From assembly GCF_021504595.1 (NCBI RefSeq), contig NZ_JACSGT010000002.1:744001-808000 (forward strand): 64,000 nt of DNA, in the 5' to 3' direction. The notes below the pieces were generated by a model, which was given only the letters and a program-made list of their open reading frames with translations, had not been told where the DNA came from and searched no databases. The translations under genes were made by a program, and so were the position numbers. Every line of letters starts with the position of its first letter. Positions within the stretch are counted from its first letter, which is position 1. The stretch is from Chryseobacterium indicum. GTDB taxonomy: Bacteria > Bacteroidota > Bacteroidia > Flavobacteriales > Weeksellaceae. Below, piece after piece: positions 24,937-33,424 of the stretch.

Positions 24937-25356
24937 TTAGTTAGCCAAAGTCGCTTCCAAAGTAATTTCGAAGTTGAATGCTGCACTTACCGGACAGCCT
25001 TCTTCCGCAATTTTTGCATATTTCTGGAACTCTTCTTCTGAAATTCCGGGAACTTTAGCTGTTAATGTCAATTCAGATTTTGTAATTTTTCCTGCGCTCG
25101 GATCCAAAGTAATAACAGATTTTGTCGTTAATTCTTCCGGAGTATAGCCTGCCTGAGAAAGTTCTGCGCTTAATTTCATGGTGAAACATCCTGCGTGAGC
25201 CGCTGCTAATAATTCTTCAGGATTTGTTCCTACACCGTCTTCAAATCGGCTGTTAAATGAATACTGAGTCTGGTTTAAAGTGGTGCTTTGTGTGGTAAGA
25301 TGTCCTTTTCCTTCTTTAATGGTTCCGTTCCAAACGGCTGTTGCGTTACGTCTCAT
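24937..25356 (-). CDS. OsmC-family peroxiredoxin
   Basis: A 139-residue OsmC/Ohr-family thiol peroxidase that reduces organic hydroperoxides. The two redox cysteines are C57 in AAAHAGCFTMKLSAEL and C119 in IAEEGCPVSAAF. The N-terminal RRNATAVWNGTIKEGKGHL and GTNPEELLAAAHAGC are diagnostic of the OsmC branch. An AraC-type regulator lies 79 bp upstream on the same strand, so regulation of this gene by it is possible. A hairpin with a T-run lies about 90 bp downstream. Confidence 0.93.
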   Translation of the reverse strand: MRRNATAVWNGTIKEGKGHLTTQSTTLNQTQYSFNSRFEDGVGTNPEELLAAAHAGCFTMKLSAELSQAGYTPEELTTKSVITLDPSAGKITKSELTLTAKVPGISEEEFQKYAKIAEEGCPVSAAFNFEITLEATLAN

Positions 25357-25435
25357 AATGTTTTTGTTTAAATATTGTTATTTTGATGTGACAAAGGTAT
25401 TGCAGATTTCGTTCCAGATAAATACACAAAAAGAA

Positions 25436-26302
25436 CTAACTATTGTACTTTTTTCCCGAATTGTAATTTTTTTTGAAATTTGCAGGGGTACTTCCGATTT
25501 TTTGCGTGAAAAGACGGTTGAAATAAGCCGGATCTTCGTAGCCGAGATCGTAAGCGATTTCTTTCACCGGTTTATCGGTATAAAATAAAAGTCTTTTGGC
25601 TTCCAGTAAAATTCTGCCGATGATAAACTGGTTAGGAGATTCCAGATTCAGATTTTTGAATTTATGCGTGAGTGTCTTTGGAGAAATATGAAGCAGTTCT
25701 GCATAATCAGCCACATTATGTTTTTCCCGGAAATGAAGTTCAAGCAAACGGCTGAAATCCCGAAAGATATCCAGTTCGTGTGCCGGAATTTTTATTTCAT
25801 CATTATTGAGATTCTGCTTTTTCCATTTTCTGGTGGCGCGGATGATGATTTGTTTAACGTAGGTTCGGATCATTTCTTCTGCGGAAGAATCTTTCCAATC
25901 CAGTTCGTTTCTGATGTTTTGGAAAAGATTTTCAATTACAGAATTTTCTTCGGCATCCAGTTCAACAAAAGGAATTTCAAACACATTATGAAAAAGCAGT
26001 CCGTCGCAGGCTACTTCCTTATCATGAATCTGAATACAGTAAAAATCGCGGTTATAATAGATCAGATGCGATTCGTCGCTTCCTTTTTCAATTTGCAGAT
26101 GCTGATTCGTCAGAAAAAATAAGGCAGGACTTTCTGTTTTATAATGTCTGAAATCTACAGACAGGTCGTATCCTGCAGGAATATAGAAAATTTTAATTTC
26201 AGATTTGTACTTGTTGTCTTTAAAATCGTGCAGATTGTTTTTGGAAAAAGTTTCGAATCCCAGTTTCTTGTACTGGTCTTTAAAGATAAGTGTTTGCGAC
26301 AT
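25436..26302 (-). CDS. AraC-family transcriptional regulator
   Basis: A 288-residue regulator with an N-terminal cupin-like sensor part (1-170: IKIFYIPAGYDLSVDFRHYK, FFLTNQHLQIEKG) and a C-terminal double helix-turn-helix (about 185-280). The second HTH carries the family signature VKEIAYDLGYEDPAYFNRLF. It lies upstream of osmC on the same strand and may control it. An inverted repeat (AAGCATGATT at 26331-26340 with AATCATGCTT at 26361-26370) 28 bp upstream of its start is a candidate operator. The inducer is unknown. Confidence 0.88.
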   Translation of the reverse strand: MSQTLIFKDQYKKLGFETFSKNNLHDFKDNKYKSEIKIFYIPAGYDLSVDFRHYKTESPALFFLTNQHLQIEKGSDESHLIYYNRDFYCIQIHDKEVACDGLLFHNVFEIPFVELDAEENSVIENLFQNIRNELDWKDSSAEEMIRTYVKQIIIRATRKWKKQNLNNDEIKIPAHELDIFRDFSRLLELHFREKHNVADYAELLHISPKTLTHKFKNLNLESPNQFIIGRILLEAKRLLFYTDKPVKEIAYDLGYEDPAYFNRLFTQKIGSTPANFKKNYNSGKKYNS

Positions 26303-26330
26303 CCTTTTGCTTTCCTATAAATTTACAAAA

Positions 26331-26370
26331 AAGCATGATTCCAATCCTATTAATTATTGAAATCATGCTT
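26331..26370. promoter_or_regulatory. Inverted repeat upstream of the AraC-type gene
   Basis: Perfect 10-bp arms AAGCATGATT and AATCATGCTT separated by 20 bp, starting 28 bp upstream of the regulator's ATG. The spacing suits binding by a dimer on one DNA face. Function inferred. Confidence 0.4.
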
Positions 26371-26588
26371 AATAATATAAACTTAATTGCAGATTTCTGA
26401 ACCATTAAGAGAATTTAAGAGGTTAAGTTCAGTTTAGAAAATCAAATTGATTTTAATAGGCATGAATCTAAAAAGCGAAGCTCATCTTAATATTCTAAAC
26501 TCCTTAACAGAAATCTTAATGGTTTAAATAATATTAATTCTGGTTTTCAGCTTACAACTCTGACTCAATAACTCAAAAACCCTCAAAC

Positions 26589-29279
26589 TTAAAAAGTAAC
26601 ATCCAACCCGACATAAAAATTAGCTTTCATGATCGGAGCATATACCATTCCGCCGTCAAAATAATTTCCGAAAGGATTTTTAACATCAACAATGGCATTT
26701 TTCTGATAATAGGACGTTAAATTTTCTCCACCAAGATAAGCCCTGATTTTCTTATTGAAATTCCTTGAAATCTGCGCATTTAAAACAACATAAGATTCAG
26801 AATAGGCTGGAAGCTGAAATTCTGCAGGACTCAAAGATGTATTAGGAAGTCTCTGTTTTCCGACTGCATTCAGTGTGGTGTCGAAACTCCAGAATGCGCC
26901 TTTAGTGTTTTTGTTGGTAGAATAGGCAAAATTCACAAAACCTCTGTGTTTCGCCATGAAAGGAACTTCACGTCTTCCATCCAGATAATCTGCCTGAACA
27001 TCGTAATATTTGTAAGCTAGTCTCACTTCAAAATTTTTGAAAGGAATGAAATCCCACTGAGTCTGGAAAGAATTAGCAAAAGACTTTCCATCAAGATTAT
27101 AGAAAATCAATTGTTGAGGAGACCGATCCAGATCCACCATCACCTGATCCTGAAAATCCGTTCTGAAAAAATCCGCTACCACAGTAGATTTTCTTCCGAA
27201 AAGTTTAAACTCCTGCTGTAAACTGGCTCCGTAATTCCAGGCAATTTCAGGTCTTAAACCGTAAATATTACCTCCTCCGTTCTGCAAAACCTGAATGGAT
27301 CGGTTGGATGCAAAATACTGTTGACTTTCGGCAAAAATGTTTGCCGTTCTGAAACCTCTTCCTGCGGAAAGTCTCAAAATCGTCTGCGGTGTAAAATCAT
27401 ATTTAAAATTCAGTCTCGGCGTGAACTGCGTTCCGGCAAGATTATGGAAATCTACTCTCGCTCCGGCAACCAAAGTGTATTTTAATCCCGTTAAAGTATA
27501 TTCCGCAAAAGCTCCCGGAACAATCTCGTTTCTTTTGATGGCTGAGGTTAAATAGTTTTCGTCATATCCATCATACATGAAGCTTGCTCCGGCTTTGTAT
27601 TTATGATTGGTGTTTCCCAAAATACTTTCAAAAATTAAATTGGAATAATACGTCTGCTGTTTTCCGGAATAATTTCTCAGTCCAAAAAAGCTGTCCTGCT
27701 GATGAAAAGTGTACTGGTTCATCCAGCCCAGACTCTGGTAAGGTTTTCCTTTAAAAACATAGCCTGTTTTATTCCAAACCTGAAATCTGGAGATATCAAT
27801 TCCAACTCCGTACAGCGATTGTTTTTCCTGCGGAATTTTTTTATCGAATCCAGTCTGTCCCGAAGTTCTTTCGTCTTTAATGAAATTAATTCCAAAATGT
27901 GAACCGAAACCTGACTTTTGCAGATCATTGTAATTCAGTAAATAAGCTGCATTTAACTGCGTTCCTTTCGGTCTGTCCAGAAATCCGTCATCATTCATAT
28001 CCGTATCTCCGAAAGTTCCGTTTCCGTGCAGTAAAAATGTCTGCGACCACTTTTCGTTGATGGGCGAAACACTGGTGATATTGGCTTCTGCTCTTCCGTT
28101 AAAATCTGAAAATAAATTCAATGAAGTTTCCGGCTTTTCTGCATTTTTCAGAAGTTCTGTATTTATTTGTCCTGTAATGCTTTCATAACCGTTCGTTACG
28201 GTACTTCCGCCTTTGGTAAGCTGAATGCTTTCAATCCATCGTCCGGGAATGAAATTCAGTCCGTAAGCAGAAGCCAAGCCACGTATTTCGGGAAGTAATT
28301 CTTTTGTTAAGCTCGTATATTTTTGGTCTAAACCTAACATTTTCAGTTGTTTTGTTCCTGTAACGGCATTGCTGAATGAAACATCAACGGTTGCATTGGT
28401 TTCAAAACTTTCAGAAAGGTTACAGCAGGCTGCTTTCAGGAGTTCTTTTTTATCAATATTAAAAATAAGTCCTGCTTCTTTTTTGTTTAAAGACGTTGCT
28501 GCTTTTGATCCGTTTACCGTAACGCCTTCAATATTTTTTTCATGCCTGCCGTGATTTTCGCCTGCTGCATTATGATCAGCGTGATTTGTATGTTCCGAAG
28601 GATTTCCTTCTTCCGCATGAACTTTCGGATTTGTTTCTCCAAAAGGAATTTCTCTATCGTAAAGACAGCATGAAGGCAGATTTTTATACGTGTTGTCGCT
28701 GGATTTATACTTCTCGTTATCATGCCCAACTTCCGCAATTTTCTTCAAAATTTTGTCTGATGATGTTTTCTTCGAATCAAAATTCAGCGTTACAATTTGT
28801 CTTTCGGCATTCCATTCTGCGGAATCTGCTCCTGCATCTTTTGCGGCTTTTTCAATTCTTGCTTTGCAGGATTCGCAATTGCCTTTTACATAAAATTCAT
28901 TCTCTTTTTTAGTGTGAATTTTATGATTTTCAATGGTTTGCGGCTGTAAATCTCTGGTGTAATGACAGCATTCCGGAAGAGCTTCATACGTTTCGGCAGA
29001 GGCTTTGAATTTTTCATTGTCATGACCTGCTTCGGCGACTTTTTTTAAGATTTCATCAGAAGAAGCATTGCTGTCTGTTTCAATGGTTAATATCTGTAAA
29101 TCAATTGAATAGATTGCTTTTTTTGCACCTGCTTTCTTAGCGGTATTTTCGATTCTTTCTTTGCACATTTCACAGTTTCCTTTTACTTTGAACTGGTTTT
29201 TTGAAAGATTCTGGGCAAAAATAAATTGTATGGATAATAAGAATACACCAAGAATAATCCTGGAAATATATAATTTCAT
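26589..29279 (-). CDS. TonB-dependent receptor with two N-terminal HMA-like metal-binding domains
   Basis: An 896-residue outer-membrane receptor. Signal peptide 1-22. Two HMA-like repeats follow: residues 28-110 with CEMC (36-39) and 127-208 with CESC (135-138), each ending in a CC pair (104-105 HYTRD side, 204-205 LYDRE side). A His-rich linker (221-246) leads to a plug domain (about 285-420: SIQLTKGGSTVTNGYESITGQ-type, quoted short as GGSTVTNGYESITGQINTEL) and a beta-barrel ending KANFYVGLDVTF. The usual CarboxypepD_reg-like N-domain is replaced by the HMA pair. Such receptors import or sense metals, most likely copper. It stands downstream of the HYC_CC_PP protein and the His/Cys lipoprotein, probably as one operon. 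Confidence 0.88.
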   Translation of the reverse strand: MKLYISRIILGVFLLSIQFIFAQNLSKNQFKVKGNCEMCKERIENTAKKAGAKKAIYSIDLQILTIETDSNASSDEILKKVAEAGHDNEKFKASAETYEALPECCHYTRDLQPQTIENHKIHTKKENEFYVKGNCESCKARIEKAAKDAGADSAEWNAERQIVTLNFDSKKTSSDKILKKIAEVGHDNEKYKSSDNTYKNLPSCCLYDREIPFGETNPKVHAEEGNPSEHTNHADHNAAGENHGRHEKNIEGVTVNGSKAATSLNKKEAGLIFNIDKKELLKAACCNLSESFETNATVDVSFSNAVTGTKQLKMLGLDQKYTSLTKELLPEIRGLASAYGLNFIPGRWIESIQLTKGGSTVTNGYESITGQINTELLKNAEKPETSLNLFSDFNGRAEANITSVSPINEKWSQTFLLHGNGTFGDTDMNDDGFLDRPKGTQLNAAYLLNYNDLQKSGFGSHFGINFIKDERTSGQTGFDKKIPQEKQSLYGVGIDISRFQVWNKTGYVFKGKPYQSLGWMNQYTFHQQDSFFGLRNYSGKQQTYYSNLIFESILGNTNHKYKAGASFMYDGYDENYLTSAIKRNEIVPGAFAEYTLTGLKYTLVAGARVDFHNLAGTQFTPRLNFKYDFTPQTILRLSAGRGFRTANIFAESQQYFASNRSIQVLQNGGGNIYGLRPEIAWNYGASLQQEFKLFGRKSTVVADFFRTDFQDQVMVDLDRSPQQLIFYNLDGKSFANSFQTQWDFIPFKNFEVRLAYKYYDVQADYLDGRREVPFMAKHRGFVNFAYSTNKNTKGAFWSFDTTLNAVGKQRLPNTSLSPAEFQLPAYSESYVVLNAQISRNFNKKIRAYLGGENLTSYYQKNAIVDVKNPFGNYFDGGMVYAPIMKANFYVGLDVTF

Positions 29280-29390
29280 TTTGTTTAAAATTTAGATTAA
29301 TTAAAGCTTTAATGCTGCAATGTAAACATCAAGGTCGATAACCAGTCATTCTGATGCTGGTAAACCGATGTTTAGTAACATTATTTTCAA

Positions 29391-29759
29391 TTAAGCTATT
29401 TTCGGCGGTTGCCAGATTTCTTTTAAACGGCTTGAAAGATAAGGATCCGAATATTCGAACTGTGAATTTTTATTCGATTTGTAATATGAATATTCTAACT
29501 GTAAACTCTTTGAAAAAGGAGTTTCTATAAAAGTATAACAGGCTAAACAGGTTGAACAGCAATCGTCGTTACAATTTGATTTCTGTTCTTTTTTGTGATG
29601 ATTGTTTTCGGAATTTTGAGAATGATCTTTTTTACAGCAGCTCACTTCAGCGTCTTTTTTGCAACAGTTTTGCTGCATATTCTGTGCATAGAAATTATCT
29701 TTAGGAATCAGAAAGATTCCCAGGCAGAAAATAACAGTTATTATCTGAAATAATTTCAT
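29391..29759 (-). CDS. HYC_CC_PP-type small Cys/His-rich exported protein
   Basis: A 122-residue protein when started at MKLFQIITV (29759); five extra upstream residues are possible but spoil the signal peptide. After the signal (1-25) comes a stretch packed with Cys, His and Lys: NCCKKDAEVSCCKKDHSQN, ENNHHKKEQKSN, DDCCSTCLACY. The C-terminus is KEIWQPPKIA, the PP end of the HYC_CC_PP family known beside Bacteroidota TonB receptors. It likely binds a soft metal such as copper in the periplasm. It lies 111 bp upstream of the HMA receptor and 21 bp downstream of the lipoprotein gene. Confidence 0.82.
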   Translation of the reverse strand: MKLFQIITVIFCLGIFLIPKDNFYAQNMQQNCCKKDAEVSCCKKDHSQNSENNHHKKEQKSNCNDDCCSTCLACYTFIETPFSKSLQLEYSYYKSNKNSQFEYSDPYLSSRLKEIWQPPKIA

Positions 29760-29780
29760 AACACAAAAGTACAAAATTTC

Positions 29781-30428
29781 TTATAAAGGCTCTCCAACTT
29801 TCTTCGCACAGTCATGCCAAGGCTCTCCATGCGGAGGATTTACCGCCGGTTTCGGACCTGTTGGAGCAGGTGTCGGAGCCGGAGCGGGAGCGTTTTGTGC
29901 GATATTTTGCTGTACAGGCTGCTGAATTGGAGCCGGTTTGCTGTTCAAAGGTTGTCCTACAGGAATGTCGCATCGGTGTCCCGGTTCTCCGTGAGGCGGA
30001 TTCATCCCTTTCGGAGTTTTTACGGTTTTTGCTTTTCCGCTTTGGTCTACGGCAAATTTTCCGGGTTTCAGAGAATTCGGATCAATCTGAATGGTCTGTC
30101 CCTGCGGAGCATTTACCGCAACATTCTGAGTTCCCTGTTGAGGTTGTGCAGGAGCAGAATTTAATGGCTGTCCTACCGGAATATCGCATCTGTGACCGGG
30201 TTGACCGTGTGGTGGATTCATTCCCGGAGAAGTAACGGTTGACGTTCCTGATCCTGTTGTTGTTTTAATTCCCGCCTGATCCAGAATAGAAGCTTTAGGA
30301 GCCTGATTAACCGCTACAGGAGCCTGCGGAACTCCGGCTTCTTCTTTAAGATAAGTAGCTCTCTCATCCTTTTTACACGATACCGTAAATATAGAAATGG
30401 CAAGTATGCCCAACAATGTAGTTTTCAT
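29781..30428 (-). CDS. Lipoprotein with three NPPHGEPxHxC repeats
   Basis: A 215-residue lipoprotein when started at MKTTLLGIL (30428), which places the lipobox FTVSC at Cys18. Three copies of a block like NPPHGEPGHRCDIPVGQPL occur at about 70-89, 142-161 and 196-215, joined by Pro/Ala/Gln-rich linkers. Each block has two His and one Cys (the last reads HGEPWHDC), well suited to bind a metal. The blocks are common in Bacteroidota, but no function is established. Its position ahead of the Cys/His-rich protein and HMA receptor suggests a periplasmic metal relay. A terminator (30436-30473) separates it from the two-component genes upstream. Confidence 0.82.
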   Translation of the reverse strand: MKTTLLGILAISIFTVSCKKDERATYLKEEAGVPQAPVAVNQAPKASILDQAGIKTTTGSGTSTVTSPGMNPPHGQPGHRCDIPVGQPLNSAPAQPQQGTQNVAVNAPQGQTIQIDPNSLKPGKFAVDQSGKAKTVKTPKGMNPPHGEPGHRCDIPVGQPLNSKPAPIQQPVQQNIAQNAPAPAPTPAPTGPKPAVNPPHGEPWHDCAKKVGEPL

Positions 30429-30435
30429 ATAAAAC

Positions 30436-30473
30436 AAAATTAGCAAAACATTTTTAAATGCTTTGCTAATTTT
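30436..30473 (-). terminator. Terminator of the RprXY-like operon
   Basis: A 17-bp stem (one mismatch) around a short loop, AAAATTAGCAAA-type arms, followed on the minus strand by TTTTGTTTT. It ends the response-regulator transcript before the lipoprotein gene. Confidence 0.85.
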
Positions 30474-30496
30474 ATAATAATAGTCGTTTTTTAGAA

Positions 30497-31183
30497 TTAA
30501 TTCTTAACTAAAAGCCTGAATCCTTCTCCGTGTACGTTGATGATCTCCAGTCCTTCGTCGTCTTTCAGAAGTTTACGAAGCTTAGCAATATAAACGTCCA
30601 TACTTCTTGCCGTAAAATAGTTTTCTTTTTTCCAGATCTTTCTCAACGCCAAGTCTCTCGGCATGAAATCGTTTCTGTGGATGCAAAGAAGTTTCAATAG
30701 TTCATTTTCTTTTGGAGAAAGCTTGTATTCGTTGTCACCAACTCTCAGTTGTCTCAGCATAGAATCAAAGAAGATATTGCTGATTTTAAACTGTTCCTGC
30801 TCTTCATTTTCCAAGGTGGAACTTCTCTGAAGAATTGCTTTAATTTTATATAAAAGAAGCTCGGTATCAAATGGTTTTGTGATGTAATCATCAGCTCCCA
30901 ACTGATATCCTTTCAAGATGTCTTCTCTCATATTTCTTGCAGTTAAGAAAATGATCGGTGTATTTTTATCTATTTTTTTTACGTCTTCTGCTAATGAAAA
31001 ACCGTCTTTTTTAGGCATCATCACGTCGAAAATACAGATATCGAATTCGTTTTCCGTAAATTCTTTCAACCCCTGCTCTCCGTCTGTAGCAAGAGTAACT
31101 TCGAAGTTATTTATCGTTAAATAATCCTTCAGCACTGCCCCAAAACTCTGGTCGTCTTCTACTAATAATATTCTGTTGCTCAT
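30497..31183 (-). CDS. OmpR-family response regulator (RprY-like)
   Basis: A 228-residue response regulator: receiver domain (1-118) with the acidic residues E9-D10-D11, phospho-acceptor Asp in FDVMMPKKDG (D54) and Lys in YITKPFD, then a winged-helix DNA-binding domain (about 130-228) with ELLKLLCIHRNDFMPRDLAL and YIAKLRKLLKDDEGLEI. It follows the histidine kinase on the same strand by 86 bp. The pair matches RprX/RprY of Bacteroides in layout. It is intact. Confidence 0.93.
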   Translation of the reverse strand: MSNRILLVEDDQSFGAVLKDYLTINNFEVTLATDGEQGLKEFTENEFDICIFDVMMPKKDGFSLAEDVKKIDKNTPIIFLTARNMREDILKGYQLGADDYITKPFDTELLLYKIKAILQRSSTLENEEQEQFKISNIFFDSMLRQLRVGDNEYKLSPKENELLKLLCIHRNDFMPRDLALRKIWKKENYFTARSMDVYIAKLRKLLKDDEGLEIINVHGEGFRLLVKN

Positions 31184-31269
31184 AGTTGTAACTATTAATC
31201 GTTAATAATTTTGAATGAACAAGTCATTCTCCTCTTTTCTAATATTTGTTTATTGGATAAAAATTTTAT

Positions 31270-32817
31270 CTATGCCATCGGAAGCTTGATTGTAAATGTG
31301 CTTCCTTTTCCTTTTTGGGAATCTACAATAATCTGTCCTTTATGGAGTTCCACAATCTTTTTTACATAAGACAGTCCTAAACCCTGTCCTTTTACATTAT
31401 GAATATTTCCGGTTTCTTCCCTGAAGAATTTTTCGAAAATTTTCGTTTTATTCTGGGTTTCCATCCCCATTCCTTTATCTGAAACTTCTATTACATAAAA
31501 ATGTCCTTCATTTCTTGTTTTAATTGAGATTTCAGGCGTTTCCGGCGAATATTTATTGGCATTGTCCAAAAGGTTTACCAGCATATTCGAGATGTGGAAT
31601 TCATCAATTTTAAAATTATAATTCGTTGCATTAAATTCCTCTCTCAGCGTACCGTTTCTCTGCTTTACAATAAGACTGAAAGATTCTGCCGTTCTTCTGA
31701 TCAGTTCTCTTACGTTGGTTTCCTTCAGGAATAATTTCACTTCATTACGTTCAAGTTTAGACATATTCAGAACATTTTCCACCTGCTTTTTCATCCTCAG
31801 ATTTTCCTGCTTAATCAGTTCCGAATAGTATTTTACCTTTTCCGGATTGGTTGCAATCTTATCATTCGCCAAAGAGTCTGTTGCTACAGAAATTGTTGCC
31901 AGAGGAGTTTTAAACTCGTGAGACATATTGTTGATGAAATCTGTCTTTACTTCTGCCAGTTTTTTCTGTCTCATCATATAATTAATGGAAATAATATAAA
32001 TTCCCAAAATGGTAAGCAGCGAAAGAAAGGTTCCCAAAAGCATCGGCCAGTTGTTCATTGCAAGAGAGTATTCTTTTTTTGGAAAAACGAGCGCAAGATT
32101 ATATAATGTTCTTTCTTTTTTATCTGTAAAAAGTGGGTATGAGTATCTGTTGCTATCTTTTTCTTCTTTATAATCTTTTGTAACAACACTTGTTACTTTG
32201 TTATTTTTATCTGTAATTCCGTAACCGAATTTTGCTGAAATACCTCTTACTCTCAATTCTTTTGCAATTACAGAATCCAAAACTTTTGGATTTACACGCT
32301 TAGTAATTGGGATGTTATTTCCTACGATTTTTGCATATTCACGCATATAAAAATCTCCATTTTCTAATCCCTGATTAATATCTGCAGTAAGAATTTCTCT
32401 ACTTGTTGTATCTCTTTTTATTTTATAGGCGGCTTCATCAGAATACAGTTTTGTAAGCTTAATCGAATCTCCCTGCAGAGAAATCGGAAGCTGGCTTTTT
32501 TCAATAATATTCTTAGAATAAATAATCTGTCTACGCGTTCCGGAATCTTCTACCTGCTGGATCGTGGTTAAAGTAGGCTGATCACTGTTCGCTAAAATAT
32601 TATTTCTGAAATCTTTATTGTCTTCATTTAGATATTTATCTACCTCAATTTCTCCAATGGTTTTTGCTGTACCTTCTAAAGCAGAATACACTTTATTGGA
32701 AAACTCCTGTTCCAGCGCACCGTAATAATTTTTCAGCCAATAAAACTGGAGTGTAACGAATACAATCAAAGAGATCGTCATAAACACAGAAATTATTGGG
32801 ATGAACTTATTATTCAT
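31270..32817 (-). CDS. Sensor histidine kinase (RprX-like)
   Basis: A 515-residue membrane kinase. Two transmembrane helices (about 6-28 and 257-278) border a periplasmic sensor part of 230 residues. The phospho-accepting His lies in NNMSHEFKTPLATISV, the N-box is NLLDNANKYSPETP, G1 is DKGMGM and G2 is GQGLGLSYVKKIVELHKG. It is upstream of its response regulator on the same strand. The signal sensed is unknown. The start MNNKFIPIISVF gives a proper first membrane helix. Confidence 0.93.
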   Translation of the reverse strand: MNNKFIPIISVFMTISLIVFVTLQFYWLKNYYGALEQEFSNKVYSALEGTAKTIGEIEVDKYLNEDNKDFRNNILANSDQPTLTTIQQVEDSGTRRQIIYSKNIIEKSQLPISLQGDSIKLTKLYSDEAAYKIKRDTTSREILTADINQGLENGDFYMREYAKIVGNNIPITKRVNPKVLDSVIAKELRVRGISAKFGYGITDKNNKVTSVVTKDYKEEKDSNRYSYPLFTDKKERTLYNLALVFPKKEYSLAMNNWPMLLGTFLSLLTILGIYIISINYMMRQKKLAEVKTDFINNMSHEFKTPLATISVATDSLANDKIATNPEKVKYYSELIKQENLRMKKQVENVLNMSKLERNEVKLFLKETNVRELIRRTAESFSLIVKQRNGTLREEFNATNYNFKIDEFHISNMLVNLLDNANKYSPETPEISIKTRNEGHFYVIEVSDKGMGMETQNKTKIFEKFFREETGNIHNVKGQGLGLSYVKKIVELHKGQIIVDSQKGKGSTFTIKLPMA

Positions 32818-32986
32818 TTACTTTATTTTAATCGTTTTTGAAATAATGAGTGTTAAAATTAATTATTTTATGACTTGATAAACAAAAAACGCGCCAATAA
32901 ATTGTGTAATTTTTCTTAAAAAGGCGTTATTTAACGTTTTTTTATAAATTTTTAATTTTTGTTATAATAAACACCGTGTATAAAAT

Positions 32987-33020
32987 AAAAAAGGAAAGTA
33001 AAAATTTACTCTCCTTTTTT
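32987..33020 (-). terminator. Terminator of the 33026 gene
   Basis: AAGGAGAGTAAA pairs with TTTACTTTCCTT on the minus strand, followed by a T-run. It lies 5 bp after the stop codon. Confidence 0.85.
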
Positions 33021-33025
33021 TATTT

Positions 33026-33367
33026 CTAAAGTATTTCTTCATCCTGAAAATACTGAATAATTGCTTTTTTCATTAAAAGCTGCTGTTCGTTCGGTTTCAG
33101 TTCCGGAAGATCTTCCAGCTTATCAAAATGCGGATATCCGTCGTCGTCGTAATGCGAAAATTTATAATATCCGAAAGGTTCCAGTAGTCTGCACACTGCA
33201 ATGTGGATTAGGTTTACTTTGTCGTCTTTTGTGTATTTCTGCTGCCCACTTCCCAGTTCCTGAAGTCCGATCAGAAAAAGGTAGGTTTCTATCGGAGCAT
33301 TTTTTTCTGTATCGAAATTTTCAATAAAGAATTGCTCTATTTTTTGCCATAATTCCGCTTCGTTCAT
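33026..33367 (-). CDS. Small conserved cytoplasmic protein, unknown function
   Basis: A 113-residue acidic protein without signal peptide or membrane segment. Helical stretches are ELWQKIEQFFIENF, ETYLFLIGLQELGSG and VNLIHIAVCRLLEPFGYY, followed by an acidic loop (HYDDDGYPHFDKLEDLPEL). I do not recognise a named family; it looks like a lineage-specific conserved gene. It is 57 bp from ptrB's stop and on the same strand, with its own terminator. Confidence 0.65.
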   Translation of the reverse strand: MNEAELWQKIEQFFIENFDTEKNAPIETYLFLIGLQELGSGQQKYTKDDKVNLIHIAVCRLLEPFGYYKFSHYDDDGYPHFDKLEDLPELKPNEQQLLMKKAIIQYFQDEEIL

Positions 33368-33424
33368 TATATATCAATTCTTTTTATTGTTTATTCTGTT
33401 TTTTCGGGAAAATAAACATAATCC

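Noticed and set aside
33395..33415. A second copy of the TTTTTCGGGAA arm near 33400
   Set aside because: Only one arm is present, without its partner, so it does not form the hairpin seen at 1432-1461.
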